From Dillenia suffruticosa (taxonomy: Eukaryota; Streptophyta; Magnoliopsida; Dilleniales; Dilleniaceae): a stretch of 64,000 nt of DNA. The notes beneath the pieces are model-generated. The model was not told the origin of the DNA, searched no databases, and worked only from the letters and a program-made list of their open reading frames with translations. This document shows, piece after piece, positions 45,801 through 57,770 of this stretch (position 1 is the stretch's first letter; each line of letters starts with the position of its first letter). The DNA lies in the NCBI GenBank assembly GCA_033439265.1, contig JAVTVX010000013.1, positions 17,154,500 to 17,218,499 of the forward strand. The letters are read 5' to 3'. The translations under genes were made by a program, and so were the position numbers.

Positions 45801-47341
45801 CTAATGCCTTTTCTCTTGGGAATACTTGCGCATGCACAAACGTGCATATGCCAGAATCAATCAATCTAAATGCTCAAAACAGAGTGAAGTAATTATGATT
45901 TATCAGCACAAATTCTACTACATGAAATCCTGAATGTCAAAAGGCTGTTTACACAACATTACATGCGAAAAGGGGCCATTTTTCATATGCATTCCTAACA
46001 TTTATAAGGGACATATTGATGACCATGTGTTGAGGCATGGAGACCTTGATGTTCATCTGGGAAGTAAAGTAACATTTCTCGAATTCTGCTCCAAAGATCG
46101 AAATTATAGTCAATAACCTTCCTTAGAGCAGGGGAGAACTAATCAATCCATGTAATGGAACCCAACTGCTTTGGAATGTGAGGCTTAATTATATTGAGTT
46201 CACCTATAATAGTGCACCTAAAATCACTATTAGCTATCAAAGCAGCAGCTTCCTAGTTTCATTGAGTTCATCTATTGACACTCCTTCAAGAAATTCACAT
46301 TTAGACCAAAAGTGCTTGTTGTTCAGCAACACCAAGCACAAAAGAATCCAAATTATGATGGCAAGCAAGACTATGGGTCTTTCATTTATTCTGAATCATA
46401 ATGGCAAGCATGAGTACTGACAGTGGGGAGGCTGGGTGGCCCTAAAGTTCTTTAGTCAACTGGAATTATTCACTTTAAATTCTTGGACTTAAGCAAAACA
46501 GAAAAAAAGGCATTGATGTCCCTGAAATGGAAGCCAAGCAGAGTCTTCTTGACTGCCTGGAATTTTAATATAAGCAGCAAAGAACATAAATATGGTGCCC
46601 AGCATTTTGTCATCTCACTTCATTGATTATTAGTGCATATCTCACAATGCACAGGTTCATTGAGCATGATGCATCCTTTTATGTGATGCTGAAAAGCTCT
46701 CCCCTGCTGAATCATTAGCTCCAGGTGAATCAGTCAAAATAGTTAATGATTTGGGGGGATATTCAAATTTGTAGATAAATAAGACGAAAGAGGAAATTCT
46801 GGGAAGTTGTTTTTTGTCAATGCTTCCATAATTACATGCGTGCAGTTGAGAACTTCATGTCACTAAACTCACAAGGGGTTGGTAAAAGATAGAAGGAAGA
46901 AAGCATACCATGAACCAAGGTGTATCAAGATGAAAAATAGCAAGCACTTTATACAAGAAAGCAAAAAGCATTGGATGTACATAACTGCGAATCCCCTTCT
47001 TCCATTCCCATGTTAGATGGCCATACCTGTTTTTTGTTTACGCAACCCAAACAAAGGAATAAGAATTTGAAACACAAGAATTGACATGGTTAAAAAGGAC
47101 AACATTAAAATTACCCAAATATGAGACGGTGTGCAACTTCTGGGCCCTGCCAATGTTCGTCTGGGTTAAAATACGTCTGCACCAGCAATGAATTTACTAA
47201 GCGGAACACCAAACAAACTGTAAAAACTCTCCTGGGTGAGACGAACAACAAGGATTTATCTTTCCCGCCTTCACAACTTTCAGCATTCTCAATCCCAACC
47301 TTTGCTGCTGCTGCAGTAACACCATGTTTTCTCTGCCTCAT
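39807..47341 (-). CDS. APTG1: GPI mannosyltransferase 3 (PIG-B / APTG1 type)
   Basis: Nine minus-strand coding exons keep frame: 47341-47115, 47026-46909, 45199-45095, 44984-44698, 41226-40945, 40843-40642, 40399-40248, 40145-39983 and 39884-39807. They give about 537 residues, near the ~548 of the Arabidopsis protein. It is a GT22 (GT-C fold) multi-pass ER enzyme that adds the third mannose from dolichol-phosphate-mannose to the GPI anchor precursor. The luminal acidic motif NPDEHWQ is at 59-65, then RTLSNSLETV near 166, a hydrophobic series of membrane segments, GDYYGTHPWHWY at about 281-292 and GHKEFRFVLPVLPI near 335-348. The C-terminus ends FFHAHFKVDRDLQASVVVY. Arabidopsis APTG1 is needed for pollen-tube micropylar guidance; the same role here is inferred. 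Two introns are enlarged: the fourth carries a LINE relic, the second a tandem duplication. No key residue looks missing. Confidence 0.94.
41650..43950 (-). mobile_element. L1-type LINE relic in intron 4 of the mannosyltransferase gene
   Basis: The minus strand carries scattered LINE reverse-transcriptase landmarks in the right order. DGFTFAFIKANWEVVRDD (about 43545-43500) corresponds to the PGPDGF...W..V..D block. GFNVNLAESDLILFGGNVN (about 42880-42820) corresponds to the GLxVNxxKSxL block. NPPKVSFFVWKLSEEGY (about 41760-41700) corresponds to the zinc-binding zf-RVT region. The frame is broken repeatedly by stops and shifts between these blocks, and the catalytic Y/F-x-D-D box was not found. 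The ends, poly(A) and target duplication are not resolved. It is in the same orientation as the host gene and adds about 2.3 kb to the intron. Confidence 0.65.
45328..45585. repeat. Recent 129-bp tandem duplication in an intron
   Basis: 45328-45456 and 45457-45585 are head-to-tail copies (start AAAACT(A/G)TACAACCAA) that differ at only about five positions by eye. They lie in intron 2 of the mannosyltransferase gene and are non-coding. Confidence 0.92.
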
Positions 47342-47343
47342 TT

Positions 47344-47652
47344 CTGTAACAATGGAATCGGAGACATATACGTAAAACTCGAAACAAATTTCAACATAGT
47401 AAACTTAGGGCATCAAATGTGAAGAATACGAAACAATATGCATAGGGCTCAATGGTATAACAAGAAACATGGCTTGTTCAAATGTGATTTTGTAGTCCCA
47501 GATTTTCTTGTTCACTTGGGACAAAAAATCTCAACTTAAGAAGACAAAACAATCAATTCAATTCAAAACTAACTCAATAAATTTCTATAATGAAAAATTA
47601 TTCAGATTTACAAACAAGGAAAATGGGTAAATGAAGAAAAGAAGCAGCTTAC
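47344..47652 (-). other. Probable leader intron of the mannosyltransferase gene
   Basis: On the minus strand a donor GCCAT|GTAAGC lies at 47653/47652 and an acceptor GTTACAG|AA lies two bases before the start codon at 47341. The leader exon upstream (about 47653-47760) is CT-rich. Unproven without transcripts. Confidence 0.5.
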
Positions 47653-47774
47653 ATGGCTCAAGATCCGTTCTCTCCCTCTCTCTCTCTCTCTTCTCTGGAT
47701 CTTGTGCTTCACAACTCGGCGAAGAAAATTCTATCAGTGCTTTTCTTGATTGATGATGAGTTCCAGGTGTTTGA

Positions 47775-47840
47775 AGAATTGTCTTAACGCCACCAACGTC
47801 CTAAAATAGAATTGTCTTAACGCCACCAACGTCCTAAAAT
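47775..47840. repeat. Perfect 33-bp tandem duplication in the mannosyltransferase promoter
   Basis: The unit begins AGAATTGTCTTAACGCC and ends AACGTCCTAAAAT. Copies are 47775-47807 and 47808-47840 with no difference seen. The repeat lies about 430-500 bp upstream of the start codon, just beyond the presumed leader exon, so any protein-binding site in the unit would be doubled. Confidence 0.92.
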
Positions 47841-48572
47841 ATATGACACGCACCCCCGCACCACGGCCTCGTCTGGGAAGCCGACGTTTGCTACTTAAAT
47901 TTATTATGGATGACTTGAAAAAAATCTAATTTCTGTCCCTAAATTCTATATTTTTTACGATAATTGTTTTATTTCAGTAAAAAAAATATAATACATAAGA
48001 TAAAATAATAATAATAAATCAAAAGCAAATGGAGTTTCATTAAGATTTCCCAATATAAATTGTTCTAAGGGATTTAAGGTTTTTGTTTTATTTTAAGTTT
48101 AGTCATCTCGGAAACAACAAAAGTATTTTTTCAGTATATTATTATTTTTAAAAATCATAAAGTATTTCAAAAAAAAAAAAGATCACAATTTTCGAAACAG
48201 AAAATTTGACTCAACAAAAAAGAAAATACTAGGTAAAATTTTGGGCCAATGGTTTCTTCCACTACCATTGTAATTCTCCAACTATAATGACAGAAATTTG
48301 ACATTTTACTCTTCGTCAAAATATTTTTTTTGGTAATAAAAAATAAGTTTCAAAGGTTTCCACAACTATTATCTTGATTAAAAGCCTATATTGAATATAA
48401 AAATATGTAACTTTTGGTTAAAAAAATAAATGATATGTTCCACATTATACCAGTTAATAAGGAAACATTAATGTGAATAATTTATTATGATTTGTAAGTA
48501 TAATTATTAAATTTGGGAAATATGTTCAAATTTTCTTTTATCACAAAACTAGAAACATAAATGACATGTGTA
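47841..48572. other. AT-rich intergenic DNA
   Basis: No gene or paired repeat ends recognised between the mannosyltransferase promoter and the SINE at 48588. Confidence 0.5.
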
Positions 48573-48587
48573 ATATATAAGTACTTT

Positions 48588-48778
48588 ATCAAACTCCTTT
48601 AAATTGAACGATCGAACACTTTACTGTCTTAATCAGAGATTTCAAATTCAAATTTTGAAAATGACAAAAAAAATTTGAGAGAACCAACCCCTAAAATCGA
48701 CTTCATAGTATTCAAATCGGATTAATTAGATAAAATTCGAATATCGGTGGTAAGAACCAAATATATATATATATATAT
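48588..48778 (+). mobile_element. SINE, family A copy with perfect 15-bp target duplication
   Basis: Block order matches the other family-A copies: a TTACTGTCTTAATCAGAGAT head region, AATTTTGAAAATGAC, CCAACCCCTAAAAT and CGGATTAATTAGATAAAATTC. The tail is an AT repeat instead of pure A. ATATATAAGTACTTT flanks both sides (48573-48587, 48779-48793). Confidence 0.85.
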
Positions 48779-48953
48779 ATATATAAGTACTTTTGTTCAT
48801 GGCATAATTCGGACATGGATATAGGGATCCAGCTGGTACTTCTCAAGTTCAAAATTGGACGCAAACGGTGAAAGTTTGGATCAAGAGCCTTTATTCGGTG
48901 TCTAGTATGTAGTTTAGTCGCTTAGGATGACTACATAATTCCTTTTAGGTTTT

Positions 48954-49032
48954 TTTTTGGTTACGTAAAAATTTGAACTCTGAATTATCGAGTTGAAAAG
49001 AGAAAAGAGAATTATGATTATTAAACTATCAA
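48954..49032 (-). mobile_element. SINE, family C copy (minus strand)
   Basis: Reverse complemented: AGTTTAATAATCATAATTC then CAGAGTTCAAATTTTTACG and TAACC plus an A-run. TTTAGGTTTT (48944-48953) and TTTAGATTTT (49033-49042) flank it with one mismatch, although both are T-rich. Confidence 0.6.
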
Positions 49033-49211
49033 TTTAGATTTTCTTTTTTAAGTTTTATATATTAGACATAGTAATATATTTCAATATTTAAAAAAATTAT
49101 TTTTTCGTTATAAAAGAAGTTAACATTTTGAAAAGAATGATAAACAACTTAAATTTAAAACTTATAAAACTTGAGTTGTTAGTATAACTAAACCTAAAAG
49201 TTAGGCTTCCG

Positions 49212-49940
49212 GAGACATGTATCGAAATGACCCAAAAAAAAAAAAAAAATTTTAAACAACCCGAACCGAAAAAAATTTCCCTAAATAACCCGAATTTATC
49301 TAGAGTTGAAAACGTGATACGTGTGTCGTATTTTCAACCCGCGACAAACTCTAGAGAGAGAGAGAGGGGGGGGAGGGAGAGAGAGGAGAGCGGCGGGGGG
49401 CGGAGGGGGAGGGAGGAGCGCCCCTCCGCCCCCCGCGGCCCTCTGCCCCCCCGACGGCCCTCCCTCTCTCTCTCCCTCCCCCCTCCGCACCCCGTCGCGC
49501 CCCTCCCCTCTCTCTCTCCTTCCCCCTTCCGCGGCCCGCCGCCAGCCCCCTCCCCTCTTTCTCTCTCTCTCCCCCGGCGGGCCCCCCGCCGCCCTCCCCT
49601 CTTTCTCTCCCTCCCTCCCCCCTCCGCGGCCCTCCCTCTCTCTCTCTCCCTCCCTCCCCCCTCCGCACACCGCCGCGGTCCTCCCCTCTCTCTCCTTCCC
49701 CCCGCCGCCCCCCCCGCCGCGCTCCTCCCTCCCCCTCCACCCCCCGCCACTTTCCTCTCTCTCCCTCCCCCTGTGGACTCCTCTCTCTCTCTCTCTGTGG
49801 AGTTTGTCGCGGATTAAAGATACGATACAGTGTGTCGCGTCTCCAACTCCCAACAAATTCGAGTTATTTGGAAAAATTTTTTTCGGTTCGGGTTGTTTTA
49901 AAAAAAAAAAAATTTTCTAGGTCATTTCGGTACATGTCTC
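49212..49940. mobile_element. Mutator-like inverted-repeat element with a GC-rich core
   Basis: The outer ~130 bp on each side are inverted repeats. The left starts GAGACATGTATCGAAATGAC and the reverse-complemented right starts GAGACATGTACCGAAATGAC; both continue through ACAACCCGAACCG to CCGCGACAAACTC. AGGCTTCCG (49203-49211) and ATGCTTCCG (49941-49949) flank it, 8 of 9 matching, as for a Mutator-type 9-bp target duplication. Between the arms, about 49353-49795 is made of diverged repeats built from CCCTCTCTCTCTCC and CCCCCCTCCGC-like pieces. Long open frames on both strands (49227-49920) come from the absence of AT-rich stop codons and are not genes. Confidence 0.8.
49353..49795. repeat. GC-rich CT/CCG minisatellite block
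   Basis: Irregular repeats of about 60-80 bp mix CTCTCTCTCC runs, C homopolymers and GCCGC/CCGCGG motifs. The plus strand is mostly pyrimidine after about 49420; before that it is purine-rich, so the block itself can fold back. GC content is far above the surrounding DNA. Confidence 0.85.
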
Positions 49941-49949
49941 ATGCTTCCG

Positions 49950-50939
49950 TGAGCCATTATTTGGACAACGTTGTTAACTCTCAATTAAGTTTAGTTTATA
50001 CACAAAATTTCAAGTCCCCATTTAGTGAAACCTGGCATTTGTACAAATATCCTCCAATCCCTTAAGTTGTAACACAAACCCTACAAATATACCCAAAAAA
50101 CAAGCTTTTTTTTTTCTTTCTATTTATTATATTATATTATATTTTTTTATAATTGTAACTTCAAATATCAATCAGTAATACTCCCACTCTTTGCATGTAT
50201 ATTGATAAACTTATGAAAATGTCAAATAATTCACAAACCAATACTAAACAATCACATAAATTTTTAACTTAATGTATAAAGCTTATCTGATAAATAGCCA
50301 GGGAATCTCTCAAATTGCAAATACGTCTTAAACCTCATTTACCTTACCAGAAATTAATTCTTTCTGTCACATGTTTAGGAGAGATGGCCAAATAGTCTCA
50401 ACTCAATCACTTATACATAAATGGTAATTACTAAAAAGGCCCATTAGACCATCCATTTCACCTGATAATTTCTTCAAAAGCAAAACCGGGGGGGGGGGGA
50501 GAGGGCAAATCATGCAGTGACGACCAGTCATCAAATAAAATCTGCAAAAGAAAATGGAGAGTCTTCCTTAGGGCATGAAACATTAACAGTAATTTCTTGC
50601 CCGCATTTAGATAATTTAAGACAGCATGAGAACCATACTCAAGTTGAGAGGCAGGAGCAGATAGCAAGTAGCCCCTCTATAATGGTGTGCAGTGATTGTG
50701 TTAACTCCCTTCGTACCTGGAAAAATATGGACTGCAATTCCACCACTATACTATTTCTTTTTATTCATAAAACAACTGGCAGAGCCAGAAGAGAACGTGT
50801 AAAGAGTTACAACATCCCCCAAATTACAGTTCTGCACACCCCCCATGACCACTTACAAAAAAATAATTGAAAAACAAAAAACTGGGATTTCGATGCAGTG
50901 AATTGAATTTTACATATAAGACAGAGCATATATGAGATA
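49950..50939. other. 3' flank of the acetyltransferase gene
   Basis: An 11-base G run lies near 50488-50498. The open frames at 50458-50667 and 50517-50870 lack family features. The part nearest 50939 should be the 3' UTR of the minus-strand gene. Confidence 0.5.
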
Positions 50940-53900
50940 TTACATGTTATAAGTGCTTGGGAGACCTAGCCAAAGAAGAATCCTTCTAGGCCGATCCAAA
51001 AATCTGGCCTGCCAAGCCGGTTCATCACTTTCATGCACAAAACCACTCTTTATGTACAAATTCTTTGCTGGTTCATTGTCAACGGCAACATGGACATACA
51101 AATCAGTAATTCCTGGACAGATTCAAACACCAGTACCAATGCCAAATGTTAAGTATTGTCACAATTTGAACAAAAAGTAAAATCATCAGTGTGCTTCAAG
51201 ATAGATTCAATAGCACGAGGTCAAAATATAGAACCATAATTGCACCTGAATATGCAAATTTTACACTAATATAAGATGCAGCATATGTTTGTGCAGACTT
51301 TCCAATTATGCATATTCGCATGTATTACCCAAAGCAAGGACATGATACAGTCCGCTGAAACATCACTAGAAAGGTTTCATCACGGGGCACTGTAGATTAT
51401 GTATGATAGAAAACCTGTCATCATGGTCTATTTTAGAAAATACAGCATTGTGGCAGAATCTGTGTCGCAGTATCACACAAACACCAGAATAAATCATGCA
51501 GACCAAAATGCCATTGATCACCAAAGAAATGGGAAAGAAGAAAAAAGGGGCGAGAGGGTACCTGGGATATTAAGATATCAGATACAGACAACTACAAGTG
51601 AAGTATAACATCTGATGCACTATAGAGGCAGCACCTCCGTTGTAGAATCTGTGACTCAAAAGGCTTTACAATAAGGTTTTGTTTCTTCGTTGTTGATTAT
51701 CCATTGCAGACAAAGAGAAGATGTATGGACATTTTTTTTGGGGGGTGGGGTGAGGGAGGCAGGCTGGAAGACAGGCAGACAGACATAAGATTTATGCCTA
51801 GGAGAGAGAGATGGAGTCCGGTGATAAGGGAAGCTCTTTGCAAATAGTGGTCTCTCTGTGGCCGCAAAAACAGGCAGGAAGGAATTATGGGAATGTAAGT
51901 TCTAGTGAGATTCGAATCTAGCAAATCTAACGACAGAGTTTGTTACACGTATGTCTCACCCACTTAAAATACTAAGACTGAGGTTCATAACTTGATGAAC
52001 TATCGGTACAACCAAAGACATTAACACCTAAGATAAGAGAGAGACCGGTTATGACCTGACGTGTTTAGGTCCTCTGCTTTATCCTAATTCAGTGCAGTGA
52101 CTTCCATGAAGTATGAAGAAGAGGGGACTGCCAAACTAAATATAAATTACTTCAATTTATGACACGATCAGTCAGCTTAATCAGAAATATATAGGAAAAA
52201 TTATTACCCCATTCTTCTGCAATTACTTTTGACTCTGCAACAAGTGCATAGCCCAACCCATTTCTTTGAAGCTCCTTGGCAACGCAGACATTGCTCAGAT
52301 ATGCCCTTGCAAAGTCAGCTCCAATGCCCTGTCACAAAAAACTTCTAAATGAGATACATGATACCTTTTTCCTTAAAATATTTTTTTCCTTAAAACTGAA
52401 AGACTAAATAACATTTTACAAGAATTGGGCATAAAGTCCACATGAACGGCACCTTCAGAACACCCTCATTCACAGAGTAAGTGTCATACTAAATACTTTT
52501 CTTAGTTTTATTTTGTGATGTTTCAAACTATCTAACACAGCAGTGCTCTAATAAACAGGTGCTAAGTTGAAAAAGTTGATACCGTAGAGTTTATGTGAAG
52601 TAGTTGAGTTATAAGCTGTGAAAGTACCTTCCGGATCATAACATGATTTCATTTTCTTCCAACATTCAAAATTAACACAATCAAGGTCATAGATCTCCGT
52701 TCCTGTTTCTTTATAGCTTTAGATTTCAGAGGGACAGATATCTAAAATGAAAACTAACACATTCCAATTACCAGTGCTTACATATTATTTAGTCTTAGAG
52801 GTGAATTAATCTAGATGCTACCAGTTAAAATAACTCTCCCTCATCACACAAAACATATTTTCAAATACCGTTCTCTGAAATCTCAGTTCATATCTAAAAC
52901 TGCACCCGCGGGTCTGCTCATTTTTATCAGTTGAATCCAGTCTGCAAATCCTCTATAAAGGTCCTAATAGATGTTAGAGCCACCAATTATCCCTAAAGCC
53001 AAGACAGTCCTTGAACTTTTCTGCACATGATAAAACCATTGAAACTTATTTTCACTCTCTTTGTTTCGCATGTATAAGAGCTATCTCCTAGTTCAAAATT
53101 TTAGCACATTCCACCTATACGTTATTTCTTATTCACCTTAGCATAAGCATTTCCCAACAAATCAAGGAATCTCCTTAGGGAATCCAATGGTGGCAGGGAA
53201 GTGAAACTATTAGGCTTACTAATATGTGTAAAGCCTCCAGAAATAACGTTAGAGGTACAGAGAATAAGCATCCCCAAAATTGCACCAGTGATTGCCGTGA
53301 GGTGAAAGAACCCGTGAAGAGGGGGGTGGGGGGAGTAGGTGCCACCAATGGTCTCTGAGCAAATGAAAGATAACAAAGTATAATAAAAAGCCTAAAGAAG
53401 ATAAATACTAAGGTAACACTTGGTCAGATGGGTTTTTTTTTGGTTTATGGATTCCAAAACCACGATGGGCTGAAACTACCCCGGTTGGCCAAAACCCAAA
53501 ACAGTGACACCCAAATCTTGCATTGAAACCACTGAGACCCAGTTTTTTGGTGTAGGTCAGCTACTCTTGGCTGTTTGCTGGCCAAGCGGTGAACCCTAAT
53601 GGATATAATATGACTGCATTCTTTCTCCTTCAATCTATAAGTTTGCTTTAGAAATAATCACAAGCTCTCATGAAACTGGTGTATGAATTGCACTACTAGC
53701 TTGCTTCAACAGGGACCCACTTAAAACATCACATTTATTAATAACAGAAACCAACCTTCTCTTATATCTCAAGTCTCAGCTACCCTCAGAATAGCCTTTC
53801 TCTAGTCTAGAAAAGTCCCCTGCAGAAAATAGCTACAAATTGTTTTTTTTTTTTTTTTTTTTTTTTTTGATCTTCCAAACCCATTTTAATTACAAGCTAT

Positions 53901-56900
53901 CAGGTCTAAAAGATCACCAAACTCAACCCATTAAATGTATCTCTCGTATACCAGAAAATAATGGTCCATAACCATCTAGCTTTAAAACTATTGAAATCTG
54001 TGGCTAAACGTTCAAAGGCCCTCGAGTTTCTCTCTTTCCAAACAGCCCAAAAAATGCATAAAGGTACCGTAGCAATAACGCTCCTCTTATATCTTGCCAA
54101 AACATTGTAGATAAGAATGGTAATGGAGAATTGGCAATATTCAACATCAGAGCATAAAGCTGAAATGTTTGCATTAGAGGAGTATTATGTTAGAACCTGA
54201 AAACAGACACAAGTGCGCACATGAATTTGCGGCTGAAACAACTATGTGTTTGCATATATGCATATAGTACATAACATACAGAGATTTCCCCGGTGTGAAA
54301 CATAAAACAAGCTTACCAAGACGATAGTTATTTACTTTTCCCTGGCATCACAAAGTCCTTTTTCTCATGCATGTTTGGAAATTTTTACAATTATTATGTA
54401 AATAAAATTGATATGTAAGAGCTTCTTTGAGCTAGAGATAGCTAGATTTATTACCTCAAAAATGCTAAAAAAAAAAAATGCATGACCCTTTTACATAAGA
54501 AAAGAATACAAAAATGATAGGCAAGTTGCTACCACTTCACCAATCAAGAAAGCAAGAGAGGCTACAAAGCATGTACATGGTGACTGGTATAGGTAAAGCA
54601 GAAAGACAATTGCCTTGTCTGAATAATTCCTCGAAAACATTAAGGCAACGAACGCAAATAATCAGTTATGAGCATAACCATTATCTCATATCAGAATCGA
54701 ACCTATCAGAATTGTAGAGGAAAGATAAGTTGAAAATAAAAATAATAGTAAATCGAGAGAGTGTGCTCCATATGGTAATCAATCTTTTCCCTCTATTGCA
54801 TATTGCATGACATAATTTAGTGCAGCTAGCAGAGGAACATACTTAAGTACAAGAAAAATGGTGCAGATCATGAAACTACCTCAGGCTTCAATCCTGTTAT
54901 TTCGTCTGGAAGTCTCATACACTGGTTAAGATCAAGAGTCCCAACAACTACCCTATCTTCACCATTATCTGAAAACTACAAAGACAATTAACAAAGAAGG
55001 GGTTAAGCCACAAAGCACTGTATTTACACTTTAAACATTTCTCACCCACAAAGTAGCAGAATTTTACCGGTAGAGAACTTCAAGGAAAACTTTAAAATGA
55101 TATGAATCATTAAAACAAATTACCATACAACTTAATAGAGACAAAAAAAAAGAATTACATCAGTACAAAATAATCTTGAAAAGATGCCTAACAAATTAAC
55201 CTTTTGCTACATGCCTCAAATCAGGTAGCATGGTAAAGTTTTGCAGTGTAGTGGTAGAAGCTTAAGTGTTTCACAGGTTTCTAGTTAGACGAGCTTAATG
55301 TACCACATTTAGCACAATATCCACCTTAGAAAATTATTTTTTAAAAAAACCGACCACAATAACAACCAACTTTGATGCATGTGGCCTTTTGCCCCCACAC
55401 AGATCCCATTCCCAATGCTTCAGAAAGATAAAAAGTCTTGAGTAGTTTCTGTGGAGACTCGTAGCAAGAAAATTCAAGCCTGAGAGCAGATGGCAAAATT
55501 CATAACTAAGCGGGCTACAAACTAGAAGACATGATTTTTCGAGTCAAAAGGCCAAGAAAATAGCAAACAGATATAGAAGGACAAAAAAGCCAAATGAGGG
55601 CAAAGAAAGTGCACACATACAACATATTTCTGGAAAATATGAACAACAGAGAGTAAAAGTAAACAGAGAGAAGGATAAGGGCGTACTTTACATGTGGTGC
55701 AAAGGTCTGCTGCTGAGTTAGATATTTGTGATAAAGGCAATGTAGCATTTATGCAAGAGACTCTCTTGAAGCCAACTCTTTTCCCAGTAACACGCTCTTT
55801 TAATGCCCCAAACTCATGCTCAACCAAGAACTTCTTATGATCCTAACAGAACTTGAAAAGGAAAAAGTACCTTTAATGCAATAACTTAGGGAAAATCACA
55901 ACAAAATCAAAGAAGGCTTGTAAAGTGAGTAGCATAAAGTTGCAATTTTCATTTCAGTCCATAGCCTTGAGCTGTTCTGTGCTGCCCCCACCTCATGCTG
56001 GTGATAAAACATACCAGACTGGGCCAGCAAACTGCAGCCACAGCTGGGGGCATGACCTAAACTGTATTCCACCCTGGCACATGACTAATTTAACACCTCG
56101 TCAAAGATAAGTATACCTTGCTCATCCTAAAAGATATGCATAATATTCTTTCTAATATAACTTTTCATGCGGAGGAAGCACTAAACGGTATTATAATTAT
56201 GCTAGTCGGGATGTTGGCCAAGTATTCACCTATCAGGTTTGGCATGAAAGATCCACCGGTTTATTTTTCATTAAAATTGAACACCTATCTGGCTAGGCCT
56301 CAATTTCTGGCACTTTAATTCCTCCTTGTCTTGCAATTAAGCAAGCTAGTCAAAAATCGTGCTTGAGAAATCTTAAGTATTTTGTAACACTTACTGTAGA
56401 CACATAGTAGATCCAATCTTAAAATCATAATAGGTTCTTTAAGGAAAAAGTGATGAAGAGAATTTAGAAAGTTCCAACCAGGGGCATACTGTAGACAAAA
56501 TAGAAGATCCAAACTTAAGAACCTATCGCACATATTCTTGCATAAGTCCAATGAAACAATCATATGGTGAGTTCAAACTTAAAATCCTAATAGCCATATG
56601 GGATAGGATGAGTGTCTTTTTCATTTTTTTGGAAAAAATTATACCACAAGTCCTTAACTTCTGGATCCGAATAAACAAACAACCTTAAGGTTTCTACAGG
56701 TAACAGAGTTATTCCAGAAGTTATGATTTAGTAACAAATATACCCTAAGTTTCTTTCTTTACATCTCCTCCATTATATATGAACATGGCAAGAGAGACCC
56801 AATATAATATAATAAGGGTCAACCGAAATATGAGTTGGGATAGGCAATATAAACGAAAAAGGTTGGATGACACTAGATGTATTAGCAAAGCAAAACTCTT

Positions 56901-57770
56901 AATCAAGCAGGAGACAAAGAAGACAGGTGAGATGGCAATAAAGCACAAAATTTTAGCCTAATGCTAGTCTACCGAATATCAAGCTACAATCTTAGGAAGT
57001 TATTAGTCAAGAACAAATTGGATCTCCGAAAGACATACCAGGGGACAGAGAACAAAACACAAACGGCACCGAAAAACTATTAAAATTTACACTATTTTAA
57101 ATTACAATAATCTGTCATATCATGTCCATAGAATGCATCCACTACTAAAACGAAACTCGCAAAACCCCAAAATATTTTACTATATTTTAGTTTACAACAG
57201 TTTGCGGTCACGCGTCATGTCCAAAGAATGCACGTGATACAAACAGTTCTACAAGAATTCCAGCAACGTAGAATTCGACACAAACTAGATAGAAATATAT
57301 ATATAAATCTCCAAAAAGATAATCATGAAAAATTTATGAATTAACCGCAAACAATGCAGTTTCAAATTCCAATCCAATCGTTTGCAAATTACAAAACGAA
57401 AATTCACAAAAATTTACTTAAACAAGGTGTTGAATCCAGTGAGTCAGTGACTCACTTCGACGCCGAAAGTGGAGGGTTGAAACCGATAGAAAGAACGAAC
57501 ACGAAGGCAGGCAGCAGCCCAGAGCTCGTCCTCGGAGAAGGTCTCATGAACCTTCAAAAAAGTCTTATCCACTTTGATATTAATCTCGGTTTTCTCATCT
57601 TCGCAGAGGTTTGAAGACGAAGAAGAAACCACCACCAAATTTCGAGACTTTCTTGGAGGGATTGGAGAAATAGAAGAAAGATTTCTGGGAATTTGAAAAT
57701 TAGGGCAAAAAGGAGGAGAAATTAGGTGAGAAGAAGATGATAACGATGAGAGTGGTGAGAGCATCACCAT
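50940..57770 (-). CDS. Plastid-type GNAT N-acetyltransferase
   Basis: Five minus-strand exons keep frame: 57770-57456, 55842-55687, 54975-54880, 52328-52208 and 51112-50940, giving about 286 residues. Residues 1-50 are serine/proline-rich and poor in acids, like a chloroplast transit peptide (MVMLSPLSSLSSSSHL). A GCN5-related acetyltransferase domain follows: VVVGTLDLNQCMRLP as a core strand, then AYLSNVCVAKELQRNGLGYA. There Q210-R-N-G-L-G215 is the Q/R-x-x-G-x-G/A acetyl-CoA pyrophosphate loop. Motif B is DNEPAKNLYIKSGF at 241-254. Plant plastid GNATs of this type acetylate protein N-termini and/or lysines. It resembles the Arabidopsis GNAT6/GNAT7 group, but I cannot pick one. Introns are long (up to 2.5 kb) and one carries LINE sequence. 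The start is the only ATG giving the transit peptide. Confidence 0.88.
53840..54170 (-). mobile_element. 3' end of an L1-type LINE in intron 3 of the GNAT gene
   Basis: The minus-strand frame at 54100-53906 includes VPLCIFWAVWKERNSRAF, the W-x-x-W-K-E-R-N-x-R-x-F motif found near the C-terminus of plant L1 ORF2 proteins. About 60 bp further on is a run of 28 A (plus-strand T run near 53840-53868), as expected for a LINE 3' end. Only the last few hundred bases are present, so it is a 5'-truncated copy. The target duplication was not identified. Confidence 0.75.

Noticed and set aside
49227-49920. Five long overlapping open frames (129-199 residues) on both strands
   Set aside because: They all cross the GC/CT-rich repeat core of the foldback element. 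The frames stay open because stop codons are AT-rich, and the predicted proteins are Pro/Ser/Leu or Arg/Gly/Glu repeats.
53445-53633. 62-residue minus-strand frame considered as an additional GNAT exon
   Set aside because: The GNAT frame is complete without it, and it does not continue the domain or keep the splice phase.
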